64,000 nucleotides of DNA from Streptomyces cinnamoneus. GTDB taxonomy: Bacteria; Actinomycetota; Actinomycetes; Streptomycetales; Streptomycetaceae. The notes below the pieces were generated by a model. It saw nothing but the letters and a program-made list of their open reading frames with translations, was not told the origin of the DNA and did not search any database. The stretch spans positions 99,005 through 163,004 of the forward strand of contig NZ_BMVB01000013.1 in the NCBI RefSeq assembly GCF_014650495.1, given 5' to 3'. The translations under genes were made by a program, and so were the position numbers. Shown here one piece after another: positions 35,239 through 43,132 of the stretch. Position 1 is the first letter of the stretch, and every line of letters starts with the position of its first letter.

Positions 35239-35268
35239 TTGACAGCGCCGCCATCGGGGCCGCAACGT
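35239..35268 (+). promoter_or_regulatory. Candidate promoter of SIS-domain gene
   Basis: Perfect -35 TTGACA (35239-35244), 18-bp spacer, then CAACGT (35263-35268) as a poor -10. It lies 93 bp before the SIS start, in the divergent region shared with dmdR1. Confidence 0.45.
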
Positions 35269-35360
35269 GATCGGCGCCGCGGGACAATGCGCCGGACGGC
35301 CGCATTCCCCCACGGCCCCGCCGCACCGAGCCGACGACGCACCCGAGGAGCCCCGCAGCG

Positions 35361-36116
35361 ATGAGCGAGAACAAGCCTGCCGGCCAGTTCTTCGACGCCG
35401 CGATCGCCCTGCTGCGGCGGGTGCGCGACGAGGAGGGCGAGCGCATCGCCGCCGCCGGAGTCCTGATCGCCGACACCGTGGCGGCCGGCGGCCGGCTCTT
35501 CGTCTTCGGCGCCGGCCACTCCTCGCTGCCCGCCCAGGACGTCGTCTACCGGGCCGGCGGCCTGGCCCTGATGAACCTGCTCGCCGTGCCGGGCACGGTC
35601 GGCGTCGACATCATGCCCGCCACACTGGGCAGCGCCCTGGAGCGCGTGGACGGCCTCGCCGGCGCGGTCCTGGACACCAGCCCGGCACAGCGCGGCGACG
35701 TCCTGATCGTCATCTCCCTCTCCGGGCGCAACTCCCTGCCCGTCGAGATGGCGCTCAACGCCCGCGCGCTGGGGCTGAAGGTAATCGGCGTCACCTCGCT
35801 CGCCTACGCCGGGGAGACGAAGTCGCGGCACGCGTCCGGGACGTTCCTGAAGGACCACTGCGACCTCGTCCTCGACAGCAAGATCGCGACCGGGGACGCG
35901 GAGCTGTCCGCCGAGGGCATCGCGGCGCCGTTCGGCCCGGCCTCCACGGTCGTCACCAGCGCCGTGATGCAGGCGGTCGTCGCCTCCGCGGCCACCGAGC
36001 TCGCGGCGCGCGGCATCGACCCGCCGATGCTGCGCTCCGGCAACGTCGACGGGGGCCACGAGTGGAACGGCCGCCTGCTGGACGAGTACGGGGACCGCAT
36101 CTTCTTCCGCCACTAG
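35361..36116 (+). CDS. SIS-domain sugar-phosphate isomerase/binding protein
   Basis: 251-aa single SIS domain protein. LFVFGAGHSSLPAQDVVYRAGG is the phosphosugar-binding first half, and DVLIVISLSGRNSLPVEMALNARALGLKVIGVTS the Ser/Thr loop. Such proteins isomerise or bind phosphosugars and N-acetylmuramic or glucosamine phosphates; some are regulators. Divergent from dmdR1, as at the corresponding S. coelicolor locus. ATG 35361 is preceded by GAGGAGCCCCGCAGCG. The end of the gene is duplicated (see repeat). Confidence 0.85.
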   Translation: MSENKPAGQFFDAAIALLRRVRDEEGERIAAAGVLIADTVAAGGRLFVFGAGHSSLPAQDVVYRAGGLALMNLLAVPGTVGVDIMPATLGSALERVDGLAGAVLDTSPAQRGDVLIVISLSGRNSLPVEMALNARALGLKVIGVTSLAYAGETKSRHASGTFLKDHCDLVLDSKIATGDAELSAEGIAAPFGPASTVVTSAVMQAVVASAATELAARGIDPPMLRSGNVDGGHEWNGRLLDEYGDRIFFRH

Positions 36117-36149
36117 GCGGGCCCGGCCCCGCCACTAGGCGGGCCCGGC
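36107..36149 (+). repeat. 22-bp tandem duplication spanning a stop codon
   Basis: Two identical 21-nt copies (36107-36127 and 36129-36149; repeat period 22) beginning CCGCCACTAGGCGGG. The first contains the SIS gene stop TAG (36114-36116). Being out of frame by one base, the second copy does not extend the protein. Each copy can fold as CCGCC-ACTA-GGCGG, so the pair may serve as a double terminator hairpin. Confidence 0.75.
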
Positions 36150-36197
36150 GCCGGCCCATTTCCCGTCCCCGGGCGGGGCGGCGGTTGCGGACACGGC

Positions 36198-37559
36198 CTA
36201 TCGGGCCACCGTCACCGCCAGGTCGATCGCGGCCGCGACGCGGGTCGCGATGTCCTCCGCGTAGACGGCGTCCGCCCGGTCGAACGGGCGTCGTGCCGCG
36301 CCGCGCAGGAACGTCACCACCCCGACCGTCCGGCCGCGGCTGCGGAGCGCCGTCGCCAGGGCGTGCCGCGTGCCGTCCGGCCACTTGCGGGCCGCCGCCC
36401 AGCCGTCCGAACGGTCCGTGGCCGCCCGGACCGAGCCGCAGCGCTCGACCGCCTGCAGGGCCGGGTGCCCGGCCGCGTACGGCACGGGGACGCCGGCCCC
36501 GGCCGGGGCCGCCGCCCCGGGGGCGCCGGCGGGCGTGCTCGCGGCCCGGGTCAGCCGGACGGGCGGCTCGGGGACCGGCTCGGGCTCGGGCAGCGTGTCG
36601 ACGAGGGCGTGGTCGGCGAAGCCCGCGAGCGCGAACTCCAGGTAGAGCGCCGCCGCCTCCATCGGGTCCTCGCACTCCGCAACAGCCCGCCCCGCCCGGT
36701 GCAGCTGACTGCCGCGGAAGCGCAGCCGCGCGCTCTCCTGCTCCGCCAGCCGCGCCTTCGTCACGTCCGTGAAGAGCCAGGCCACCCCCAGCGGCACGGG
36801 TTCCTCCACCAGGGGCGTGGCCAGCCGCAGGAAGCCACTGCGCCAGCAGCGCCGCTCGGGCAGCGCGACGCCGGTGCCCTGGTCCCGCACGGTCACCCAC
36901 AGCTCGGTGGGCGCGGGCGGCGCGCCGGCCGCCAGCACGTGCTGCAGTGCGCCTTCCAGTTCCTCCACGCCCTGGTCCAGCAGCTCGCCCAGCGGCCGCC
37001 CGAGCAGCGCCGTACGGCTCGTCCGCAGGGCCCGTGCGGCGTGCGCGTTGGCCAGGGCGGGCCGCAGGTCCGCGTCGACGAGGACCACGCCCCACGACGC
37101 CTCGCCGAACAGCGCCTCGCTGAGCGCGACCGACCGTTCCAGGTCGATCTGGGTGTGCACCTCGCTGAAGGCGCAGTACACCCCGGCCGGGCTGCCGTCG
37201 CCGCCCGGCACGGCCGACGACTGGATGCGCACGAGTACCCGCCCGCCGGCCTTGGTGAGCAGCGCGAACTCGTCCACCTGGCGCCCCGGCGCCTTCATCG
37301 CGCCCAGCAGCCGGGCGGTGACCTCCGCCGCGTCCGCCTCGCGCAGGGCCCAGCCGGCCAGGCCGTGCCGCCCGACGGCCTCCTCCGCGGACCAGCCGAG
37401 TATCCGCTCGGCCTCGCGGTTCCAGTGGGTGACGGTGCCGTCGGCGTCGAACGCGCAGAGCGCGGCGTCCATGCCGTCGAGGAGGGCCGCGAGGAGGTCG
37501 TGGTCGTCTCTGTCCGCCGCCTCGTGACGGGCGGCGCCGGACTGGTGTGGAACGGTCAC
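36198..37559 (-). CDS. PAS-domain sensory protein
   Basis: 453-aa soluble sensor. First PAS domain about residues 22-130 (LLDGMDAALCAFDADGTVTHWNREAERILGWSAEEAVG), second about 140-260 (SWGVVLVDADLRPALANAHAARAL), then a GAF-like C-terminal region (about 275-453) ending with FDRADAVYAEDIATRVAAAIDLAV. No kinase, cyclase or phosphatase domain follows. GTG 37559 is chosen for its GCAGGGGG site. The C-terminal part resembles the sensory half of PP2C (SpoIIE-like) proteins, so it may have lost an output domain or act through a partner. Confidence 0.75.
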   Translation of the reverse strand: MTVPHQSGAARHEAADRDDHDLLAALLDGMDAALCAFDADGTVTHWNREAERILGWSAEEAVGRHGLAGWALREADAAEVTARLLGAMKAPGRQVDEFALLTKAGGRVLVRIQSSAVPGGDGSPAGVYCAFSEVHTQIDLERSVALSEALFGEASWGVVLVDADLRPALANAHAARALRTSRTALLGRPLGELLDQGVEELEGALQHVLAAGAPPAPTELWVTVRDQGTGVALPERRCWRSGFLRLATPLVEEPVPLGVAWLFTDVTKARLAEQESARLRFRGSQLHRAGRAVAECEDPMEAAALYLEFALAGFADHALVDTLPEPEPVPEPPVRLTRAASTPAGAPGAAAPAGAGVPVPYAAGHPALQAVERCGSVRAATDRSDGWAAARKWPDGTRHALATALRSRGRTVGVVTFLRGAARRPFDRADAVYAEDIATRVAAAIDLAVTVAR

Positions 37560-37685
37560 GGGGTACCCCCTGCTGGACGCCTGTGCGTGGTCCGCATGCC
37601 CTGCATGTCCTGCACGAGCGGCATTCAACTCGACCCCGGCGCGGACCACACCGTCTTCCGCGAAATCGAGCCCCCGGAAATTCGC

Positions 37686-37714
37686 TTGTCGCCGCCGGAG
37701 GCGGTTCCTAGGCT
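37686..37714 (+). promoter_or_regulatory. HrdB-type promoter of the structured RNA
   Basis: -35 TTGTCG (37686-37691), 17-bp spacer, -10 TAGGCT (37709-37714), a good match to the Streptomyces vegetative consensus TTGAC-N17-TAGGNT. Transcription would start near 37720-37722, about 50 nt before the first stem of the RNA. Confidence 0.65.
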
Positions 37715-37747
37715 GGGGCGTACACGAGAAGGGAGGTGGTTCGGGAC

Positions 37748-37786
37748 ATGATTTCTTTCCGGACGCGTGAGGTGACTGCGGGCTGA
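37748..37786 (+). CDS. Possible 12-codon ORF in RNA leader
   Basis: ATG at 37748 with GGGAGG 11 nt upstream (37731-37736), encoding MISFRTREVTAG and ending at TGA 37786. It overlaps the 5' arm of the first closing stem of the structured RNA, so ribosomes on it would disrupt that stem. It could be a leader peptide, or chance. No downstream gene on this strand is obviously controlled. Confidence 0.3.
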   Translation: MISFRTREVTAG

Positions 37787-37923
37787 CGCCCGTCGTCGCG
37801 CACAGCGCAGCGCCGGCGGGAGTGCCGGCCAATCCCAGGCAGTCACCCGATCCGTGGGCCGCCGAGTCGTCCGCTCGGCACCCTGCGCCGCTTGTGCGGC
37901 GCGGGGTAGCAGGCCCACGGATC
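37771..37923 (+). ncRNA. Highly structured orphan RNA, two domains
   Basis: A 153-nt core with two nested domains. Domain I (37771-37847) is closed by 9 bp GGTGACTGC/GCAGTCACC and encloses three hairpins: GGGC-TGAC-GCCC, GCGC-ACA-GCGC and GCCGGC-GGGAGT-GCCGGC. Domain II (37849-37923) is closed by 12 bp GATCCGTGGGCC/GGCCCACGGATC and encloses GCCGAG-N7-CTCGGC and an 11-bp hairpin (37881-37906, loop TTGT). The single G-T wobble favours the plus strand, as does the promoter. It is not tRNA, tmRNA, RNase P, SRP or a riboswitch class that I recognise. Confidence 0.72.
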
Positions 37924-37940
37924 GTCTGCGTCAGCGCCTT

Positions 37941-37957
37941 CCGGGGCTCCGCCCCGG
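37941..37957 (+). terminator. Hairpin ending the structured-RNA unit
   Basis: CCGGGGC-TCC-GCCCCGG, 7 bp with 3-nt loop, extended by weak GCGCC/ACGCC flanks, 18 nt after the RNA core. No T tract, as is normal here. It also faces the convergent pdxH gene. Confidence 0.55.
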
Positions 37958-38019
37958 ACGCCGGTCAGGGGCACCGGACGGGCTGATTTCCCCTCTCGTC
38001 ACGGGCTCGTCATGGCTCG

Positions 38020-38688
38020 TCATGGGCACAGACGCTCCACCCGCCAGCCGTCGCCCGTACGGACGTACCGCAGCCGGTCGTGCAGGCGGTTCTCCCGGCC
38101 CTGCCAGAACTCCACCGTCTCCGCCCTGACCCGGAAGCCGCCCCAGTGCGGCGGCACCGGCACGTGCTCGCCCTGCGGGTAGCGGGCCGTCATCCGTGCG
38201 TACGCCGCGTCGAGGTCGGCGCGGCAGGCGGCCACCGTCGACTGATCGCTCGCCCAGGCGCCGATCTGCGAACCGTACGGGCGGGAGCGGAAGTAGGCGG
38301 CGGTCTCCTCCCGGTCCACCCGCTCGGCGGTGCCGGTGACGACGACCTGCCGGGCGAGCGGGTACCAGGGGAAGAGCAGGGACACCGCGGGGTTGACGGC
38401 GATGTCCCGGGCCTTGCGGGAGCGGTAGTTGGTGTAGAAGACGAATCCGCGCGGGTCGTAGCCCTTGAGCAGGACGGTCCGGGAGCTGGGCCGGCCGGCG
38501 GCGTCAGCCGTGGAGAGCACCATCGCGTTGGGCTCGTGCAGCTCACCCGCGGCCGCTTCCCCGAACCAGCGGGCGAACTGCTCGTACGGGGTGGGGGCCA
38601 TGCCCGGCTCGGACAGGCCCTCGAACTGGTAGTGGGCGCGCATGGCGGCCAGATCGTGCGCGAACTCGTACTTCTCGGAGTGGGACAC
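38020..38688 (-). CDS. pdxH: Pyridoxamine 5'-phosphate oxidase
   Basis: 222-aa FMN enzyme that oxidises pyridoxamine- or pyridoxine-5'-phosphate to PLP, the final step of vitamin B6 synthesis and salvage. AMVLSTADAAGRPSSRTVLLKGYDPRGFVFYTNYRSRKARDI is the FMN-binding core, SRPYGSQIGAWASDQS the substrate region and FWQGRENRLHDRLRYVR the C-terminal signature. The frame is open far upstream (to 40341), but the family starts near AMRAHYQFEGLSE. I chose GTG 38688 (VSHSEKYEF); GTG 38694 or ATG 38646 are possible, none with a clear ribosome site. Confidence 0.9.
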   Translation of the reverse strand: MSHSEKYEFAHDLAAMRAHYQFEGLSEPGMAPTPYEQFARWFGEAAAGELHEPNAMVLSTADAAGRPSSRTVLLKGYDPRGFVFYTNYRSRKARDIAVNPAVSLLFPWYPLARQVVVTGTAERVDREETAAYFRSRPYGSQIGAWASDQSTVAACRADLDAAYARMTARYPQGEHVPVPPHWGGFRVRAETVEFWQGRENRLHDRLRYVRTGDGWRVERLCP

Positions 38689-39144
38689 GGCCACAATCTT
38701 GCAGGAGGGCGGCGGCCGGCGAAAAGACTTGATCAGCTTGTCTGCCCCGTGCGACACGCCGGTAATCCTGCTTCCGGCGAAAAGAGCGGTGTGCCGGACA
38801 TCACCTTCCCCCGTGTGCGCCGGAGACCCCAGAATCACGAGGCGGACAGATGTGGCGTCCGCACCCCACCGGCTATCGTGTCCGGCCCCGGCACCCGAAC
38901 CGTCCTTCTGCGGAGGCCGGGTGAAGTACCGGGTGAAGTACCGCCGCACGGGGCATGACCGGGTTGACCGGAACGGACCGCGAGCCGCGCACGCTGCCGC
39001 GTAACCGATCCGGCGCCCACGCCGGAAGCACCCTGCCCCGAGCACCCGCCTCAGCACTCTGGCCGCCCGGCCGGACCCGGAGACCCCGGACCCCGCCCGC
39101 GCGGCCGGCAGCCGCTTGTCGAACACATCACGAGGAGCCGCCTG
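38689..39144. other. 456-bp intergenic region, pdxH / citA
   Basis: No gene supported. It carries the divergent promoters of pdxH and the citrate synthase gene. A 12-bp unit CCGGGTGAAGTA is repeated exactly in tandem at 38917-38928 and 38929-38940, followed by a third partial copy. The citrate synthase ribosome site GAGGAG is at the right end. Confidence 0.5.
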
Positions 39145-40245
39145 ATGTCCGACTTCGTCCCCGGACTCGAAGGAGTCGTCGCGTTCGAAACGGAGATCGC
39201 CGAACCCGACAAGGAAGGCGGTTCCCTCCGCTACCGAGGCGTCGACATCGAGGACCTGGTCGGCGACGTGTCCTTCGGGAACGTCTGGGGCCTGCTGGTC
39301 GACGGTTCCTTCAACCCCGGCCTGCCGCCGGCCGAGCCGTTCCCCATCCCCGTGCACTCCGGCGACATCCGCGTCGACGTCCAGTCCGCGCTGGCGATGC
39401 TCGCCCCGGTGTGGGGCCTGAAGCCGCTGCTGGACATCGACGAGGCCACCGCCCGCGACAACCTCGCGCGCGCCGCCGTCATGGCCCTGTCGTACGTCGC
39501 CCAGTCGGCCCGCGGCCAGGGCCTGCCGATGGTGCCGCAGAAGGAGATCGACAAGGCGGAGACCGTCGTCGAGCGCTTCATGAAGCGCTGGCGCGGCGAG
39601 CCCGACCCCAGGCACGTCAAGGCCGTCGACGCCTACTGGACCTCGGCCGCCGAGCACGGCATGAACGCCTCCACGTTCACCGCCCGCGTCATCGCCTCGA
39701 CCGGCGCCGACGTGGCGGCCGCGCTGTCCGGTGCGGTCGGCGCCATGTCCGGCCCGCTGCACGGCGGCGCGCCCTCCCGCGTCCTCGGCATGATCGAGGA
39801 GATCGAGCGCACCGGCGACGCCGTCGCGTACGTCAAGGGCGCCCTCGACCGCGGCGAGCGCCTCATGGGCTTCGGCCACCGCGTCTACCGCGCCGAGGAC
39901 CCGCGCGCCCGCGTGCTGCGCCGCACGGCCAAGGAGCTCGCCGCGCCGCGCTTCGAGGTCGCGGAGGCCCTGGAGAAGGCGGCGCTGGAGGAGCTCCACA
40001 ACCGCCGTCCGGACCGGGTGCTGGCGACCAACGTCGAGTTCTGGGCGGCCATCGTCCTGGACTTCGCGGAGGTGCCCGCGCACATGTTCACGTCGATGTT
40101 CACGTGCGCCCGCACGGCGGGCTGGAGCGCCCACATCCTGGAGCAGAAGCGGACCGGCCGCCTCGTGCGTCCTTCGGCCCGCTACGTCGGCCCGGGCCCG
40201 CGCGACCCGCGCGAGGTGGAGGGCTACGCGGACATCGTGAGCTGA
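39145..40245 (+). CDS. citA: Citrate synthase (second, short type)
   Basis: 366-aa type-II-fold citrate synthase of the shorter actinobacterial class; condenses oxaloacetate and acetyl-CoA (some members act as 2-methylcitrate synthases). Catalytic His in AMSGPLHGGAPSRV, second His in GFGHRVYRAEDPRAR and Asp within VLDFAEVPAHMFTSMFTCARTAGW. ATG 39145 follows GAGGAGCCGCCTG. Located beside pdxH, as at the corresponding S. coelicolor locus. No partner genes for methylcitrate degradation are adjacent, which favours a citrate role. Confidence 0.92.
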   Translation: MSDFVPGLEGVVAFETEIAEPDKEGGSLRYRGVDIEDLVGDVSFGNVWGLLVDGSFNPGLPPAEPFPIPVHSGDIRVDVQSALAMLAPVWGLKPLLDIDEATARDNLARAAVMALSYVAQSARGQGLPMVPQKEIDKAETVVERFMKRWRGEPDPRHVKAVDAYWTSAAEHGMNASTFTARVIASTGADVAAALSGAVGAMSGPLHGGAPSRVLGMIEEIERTGDAVAYVKGALDRGERLMGFGHRVYRAEDPRARVLRRTAKELAAPRFEVAEALEKAALEELHNRRPDRVLATNVEFWAAIVLDFAEVPAHMFTSMFTCARTAGWSAHILEQKRTGRLVRPSARYVGPGPRDPREVEGYADIVS

Positions 40246-40254
40246 GCCCCGCCG

Positions 40255-40269
40255 GGCCGGGACCCGGCC
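40255..40269. terminator. Convergent hairpin, citA / ester cyclase
   Basis: Perfect palindrome GGCCGGG-A-CCCGGCC in the 31-bp gap between two convergent stop codons. It can form a short hairpin in either transcript. Confidence 0.45.
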
Positions 40270-40276
40270 TGACGGG

Positions 40277-40723
40277 CTAGTCCGCGGAGGGCCAGTCCCA
40301 GCCCAGCTGCACGAACATCCCGAGCCGGTCGCTGACGGCACGGATCTGCGAGATCCGGCCGTCGGCGACCGTGAAGATCCAGATCTGCTCCACCTCGAAG
40401 GAGCGGTGCGTCGGCTCCGGCATGCGCGGGTGCGCCCCGGTGTGCGTGCCGCTGACCATCAGGCGGGCGACGACGGTGTCGCCCTCGACGACGTACTGGC
40501 GCGCCTCCATCCGGGCGTTGCCGAAGGCCGCCATCTGCTGCGCGAAGGCGTCGAACGCCGCTCCGGGCTCGTCGGGCTCACCGTGGATGACCTTGTTGTG
40601 GTCGACGACGTCGGGAGCCAGGTAGTCGGGCAGGTCGGCGAGCCGACGCTCGTTGATCGCCCGGAAGAAGCCGTCGACCACCGTCTTGCTGCTGGTGCCG
40701 TCGACGTTGACGTCCTGTCGCAT
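40277..40723 (-). CDS. SnoaL-like ester cyclase family protein
   Basis: 148-aa cone-fold (NTF2-like) protein of the SnoaL/ester-cyclase group: VVDGFFRAINERRLADLPDYLAPDVVDHN and a C-terminal IWIFTVADGRISQIRAVSDRLGMFVQLG. In polyketide pathways SnoaL closes rings, but most chromosomal members are uncharacterised. ATG 40723 has GAGGCA upstream. It is divergent from a TetR gene whose two operator-like palindromes lie between, so repression by that TetR is likely. Confidence 0.8.
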   Translation of the reverse strand: MRQDVNVDGTSSKTVVDGFFRAINERRLADLPDYLAPDVVDHNKVIHGEPDEPGAAFDAFAQQMAAFGNARMEARQYVVEGDTVVARLMVSGTHTGAHPRMPEPTHRSFEVEQIWIFTVADGRISQIRAVSDRLGMFVQLGWDWPSAD

Positions 40724-40746
40724 CGCTCTGCCTCGCTTCACGGATT

Positions 40747-40797
40747 CTTACGCCGTAAGTGTGACGGCGTGCGCCCAGGATGGACTTACGATGTAAG
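40747..40797. promoter_or_regulatory. Twin operators CTTAC-N3-GTAAG
   Basis: Two identical-arm palindromes: CTTAC-GCC-GTAAG (40747-40759) and CTTAC-GAT-GTAAG (40785-40797), centre to centre 38 bp. The second ends one base before the TetR ATG at 40799. They lie between the divergent ester-cyclase and TetR genes, the classic position for an autoregulated repressor. Confidence 0.75.
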
Positions 40798-40798
40798 A

Positions 40799-41500
40799 AT
40801 GTCAACAAGATCGCGGGGCGAACGGGCCGGGCTGACCAGGGAACAGATCCTCGACGCGGCCCTGGCACTGGCCGACCGGGCGGGGCTCAAGGCGCTGACG
40901 ATGCGCCGGCTCGGCGCGGAACTCGGCGTCGAGGCCATGACGCTCTATCACTACGTACCCAGCAAGGACGCCTTGCTGGACGGCCTCGTCGAGCGCGTCT
41001 TCGCCCGGGCCCTGCCGCTGGCGGACGCGGACGGCGACGGGGCTCCCGACTGGCAGGCCATGCTGCGCGCGTACGCCGACGCGCTGCGCGGGACGCTGCT
41101 GCGCCACCCCGGCGTACTGCCGCTGGCCGCCGCGCGGCCGGCCGTGACGCCGGCCACCCTGGACGCGGTGGAACGCGGCCTGGGTGCGCTCACGGCGGCG
41201 GGCTTCCCGCTCGGGGCGGCGGTCGACGCGCTCAACTCCCTGTCGGTGTTCGTGGTCGCCCACACGGCCGCCGAGGCCGCCGCCGAGGAGGGCGACGCCA
41301 CCGCCCCCGGCCGGGCCGACTGGCTGGCCGGACTGGACGCCGCGCGGTACCCCTTGCTCACCGAGGCCGCCCGCACGGGCGCCGGGGCGGACGACGCGGC
41401 CCGCTTCCACGCCGCGACGACGGCCCTGATCACCGGCTTCGCCACGACAGCAGGCGTCCCGGCCCACTCCTCGCAGACCGGCCCCACGACGGACGACTGA
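40799..41500 (+). CDS. TetR-family regulator (TetR class C-terminal domain)
   Basis: 233-aa regulator. The helix-turn-helix (about residues 12-60) reads LTREQILDAALALADRAGLKALTMRRLGAELGVEAMTLYHYVPSKDALLDGL, the variety found in tetracycline-repressor-like proteins. The C-terminal domain (about 80-215) resembles TetR_C. The ATG at 40799 immediately follows an operator-like palindrome, so there is little or no leader and no ribosome site; translation may be leaderless. Probably represses itself and the divergent ester cyclase. The ligand is unknown. Confidence 0.85.
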   Translation: MSTRSRGERAGLTREQILDAALALADRAGLKALTMRRLGAELGVEAMTLYHYVPSKDALLDGLVERVFARALPLADADGDGAPDWQAMLRAYADALRGTLLRHPGVLPLAAARPAVTPATLDAVERGLGALTAAGFPLGAAVDALNSLSVFVVAHTAAEAAAEEGDATAPGRADWLAGLDAARYPLLTEAARTGAGADDAARFHAATTALITGFATTAGVPAHSSQTGPTTDD

Positions 41501-42029
41501 GGCCGGGGGTACACAGCAACGGCGGCCGGGCGCCGGCCCACGGCCCGCGCGGCCCGTCACGACGGGGCGGGCCCCGCACCACGGCACGGCGACCGCACGA
41601 CAACGCCTCTCGCGGCCGGGCCCCAACAGGACGTCACCCGGGCCCGGCCGTCCCGCCCCAGGCACCAGCCCACGGCCCGACGGGGTGGGCTCACACACCA
41701 CGGCACCCCCGGCCCGGCCGCCCCGAGTGCCGGCACGCGCCCCTCACGGCCCGTCACAACGAGGCGGGCCCCACACCACCGCGCCCGGGCCGCCCGCCGC
41801 AGGCCCGGGCGGGCCGGACCGAGCCGGACCGAGCCGAGCCGCACCCCACCGCGCCCGGGCAGACCGCACCGAGCCCGGGCAGGCTGCGCCAACCCGCCCG
41901 CCCCGCCCGTCCGCCGCCGCGTGGCAGCCGTCACCCCCGGCCCGGCCCGGACGGCCGAAACCCCTGCCCTCCGCGCCGACACACAGCCGTCGTGCCCCCT
42001 CCTGGCGTGGTGAATGGCAGGCTTGGGGC
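41501..42029. other. 529-bp C-rich intergenic region with degenerate repeats
   Basis: No gene supported, although several frames are open because of base bias. A unit of about 35 bp beginning GGCCCGTCAC occurs near 41551-41585 and again near 41748-41782 with about four differences. Runs of GAGCCGGACC or GAGCCGAGCC and CGCGCCCGGGC fill 41810-41890. The right end is the promoter of the secreted beta-propeller gene. Confidence 0.6.
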
Positions 42030-43049
42030 ATGCGACCGCTCCTCGCCGCTTCCGGAATCGCCGCCCTGGCCGTGCTGGCCGTGCTGCCGGCCGCCGCCCC
42101 CGCGGCCGCCGACGCTCCCGCCGGCTTCACCATCGAGGACCCCCGCGTCAAGGAGTCCAGCGGCCTCGCCGCCAGCCGTGCGCACCCCGGCGTGTACTGG
42201 ACGCACAACGACAGCGGCGACGGGCCGTACGCCTACGCCGTGGACGGGCGCACCGGTCGTACGGTCGCCCGCGTCACCCTCGACGGCGTCGAGGCCCGGG
42301 ACGTCGAGGCGATCTCCGTAGGCCCGGACGGGAACGTCTACCTCGGCGACATCGGCGACAACCTCGGCGGCACCTGGCCCGACGTGCGCATCTACCGCTT
42401 CCCGGAGCCGAAGGAGCTCAAGGGGGAGATCACGCTCACCCCCACCCGTTACACCGTCCGCTACGAGGACGGCCCGCGCGACGCCGAGTCGATGATGGTG
42501 CACCCGGTGACCGGCCGGCTGTACATCGTGAGCAAGAAGAAGTCCGGCAAGGGCGCGCTCTACGAGGCGCCCGAGAAGCTCTCGTCCTCGGACGTGAACA
42601 CCTTCCGGCGCGTCGCCGACATCAACATCTGGGCCACGGACGGCGCGTTCTCCCCCGACGGCACGCGCCTGGTGGTCCGCGGCTACTTCGACGCGCGCGA
42701 GTACCGCTGGGAGGACGGCCGGCCGGAGGAGATCGGCCGCCCCACGGTGCCGCTGCAGCGCCAGGGCGAGTCGGTGACGTTCACGCCCGACGGCCGTGCG
42801 CTGATGTACGGCTCCGAGGGCGCGAACAGCAGGGTGACGCCGGTCGCGCTGAGCGGCGAACTGCTGCCCGACAGCGCCGCGAAGGAGAACAAGAACCCCG
42901 GCCGCGGCGGCGCCGGCGAGCAAGCGGCGGGCGGCGACGGCGGGGACGGCAACCACACGCTCGTCCTGGGGGCCGGGGCCCTCGCCGTCCTGGCCGTGCT
43001 GGCCCTGTGCGTGCGGTGGCTCTTCCGCCGGCGCCCGGACGGTACGTAA
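42030..43049 (+). CDS. Exported beta-propeller-like membrane-anchored protein
   Basis: 339-aa envelope protein. Signal peptide MRPLLAASGIAALAVLAVLPAAAPAAA, then repeated strands of propeller type (GVYWTHNDSGDGPYAYAVDGRTGRTVARVTL, DVEAISVGPDGNVYLGDIGDN, GAFSPDGTRLVVRGY, ESVTFTPDGRALMYGSEG), a Gly/Asn-rich linker and a C-terminal membrane helix (about residues 310-328, LVLGAGALAVLAVLALCV) followed by RRRPDGT. So the propeller faces outside, anchored at the C-terminus. ATG 42030 is chosen because the signal peptide begins there; the frame is open upstream. Function unknown. Confidence 0.75.
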   Translation: MRPLLAASGIAALAVLAVLPAAAPAAADAPAGFTIEDPRVKESSGLAASRAHPGVYWTHNDSGDGPYAYAVDGRTGRTVARVTLDGVEARDVEAISVGPDGNVYLGDIGDNLGGTWPDVRIYRFPEPKELKGEITLTPTRYTVRYEDGPRDAESMMVHPVTGRLYIVSKKKSGKGALYEAPEKLSSSDVNTFRRVADINIWATDGAFSPDGTRLVVRGYFDAREYRWEDGRPEEIGRPTVPLQRQGESVTFTPDGRALMYGSEGANSRVTPVALSGELLPDSAAKENKNPGRGGAGEQAAGGDGGDGNHTLVLGAGALAVLAVLALCVRWLFRRRPDGT

Positions 43050-43132
43050 ATCGCTTGGTCGGCCCGGACGTTGATCCATATGCTCAAAGCCCGTCCCACA
43101 CCGGGACATCGGGTGAAAGAGGTGGACCAATC

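Larger units (their letters stand above)
37560..38019. other. 460-bp intergenic region holding an RNA gene
   Basis: No protein-coding gene is supported apart from a 12-codon ORF. The left part is the promoter of the PAS gene, with CATG-containing direct repeats near 37595-37615. The remainder is the transcription unit of a structured RNA, described separately, reading toward pdxH, which is convergent to it. Confidence 0.8.

Noticed and set aside
38020..40341. 773-codon open frame on the minus strand continuing upstream of pdxH through citA
   Set aside because: Only the last 222 residues match PdxH; the rest is the complement of citrate synthase and shows shadow codon bias.
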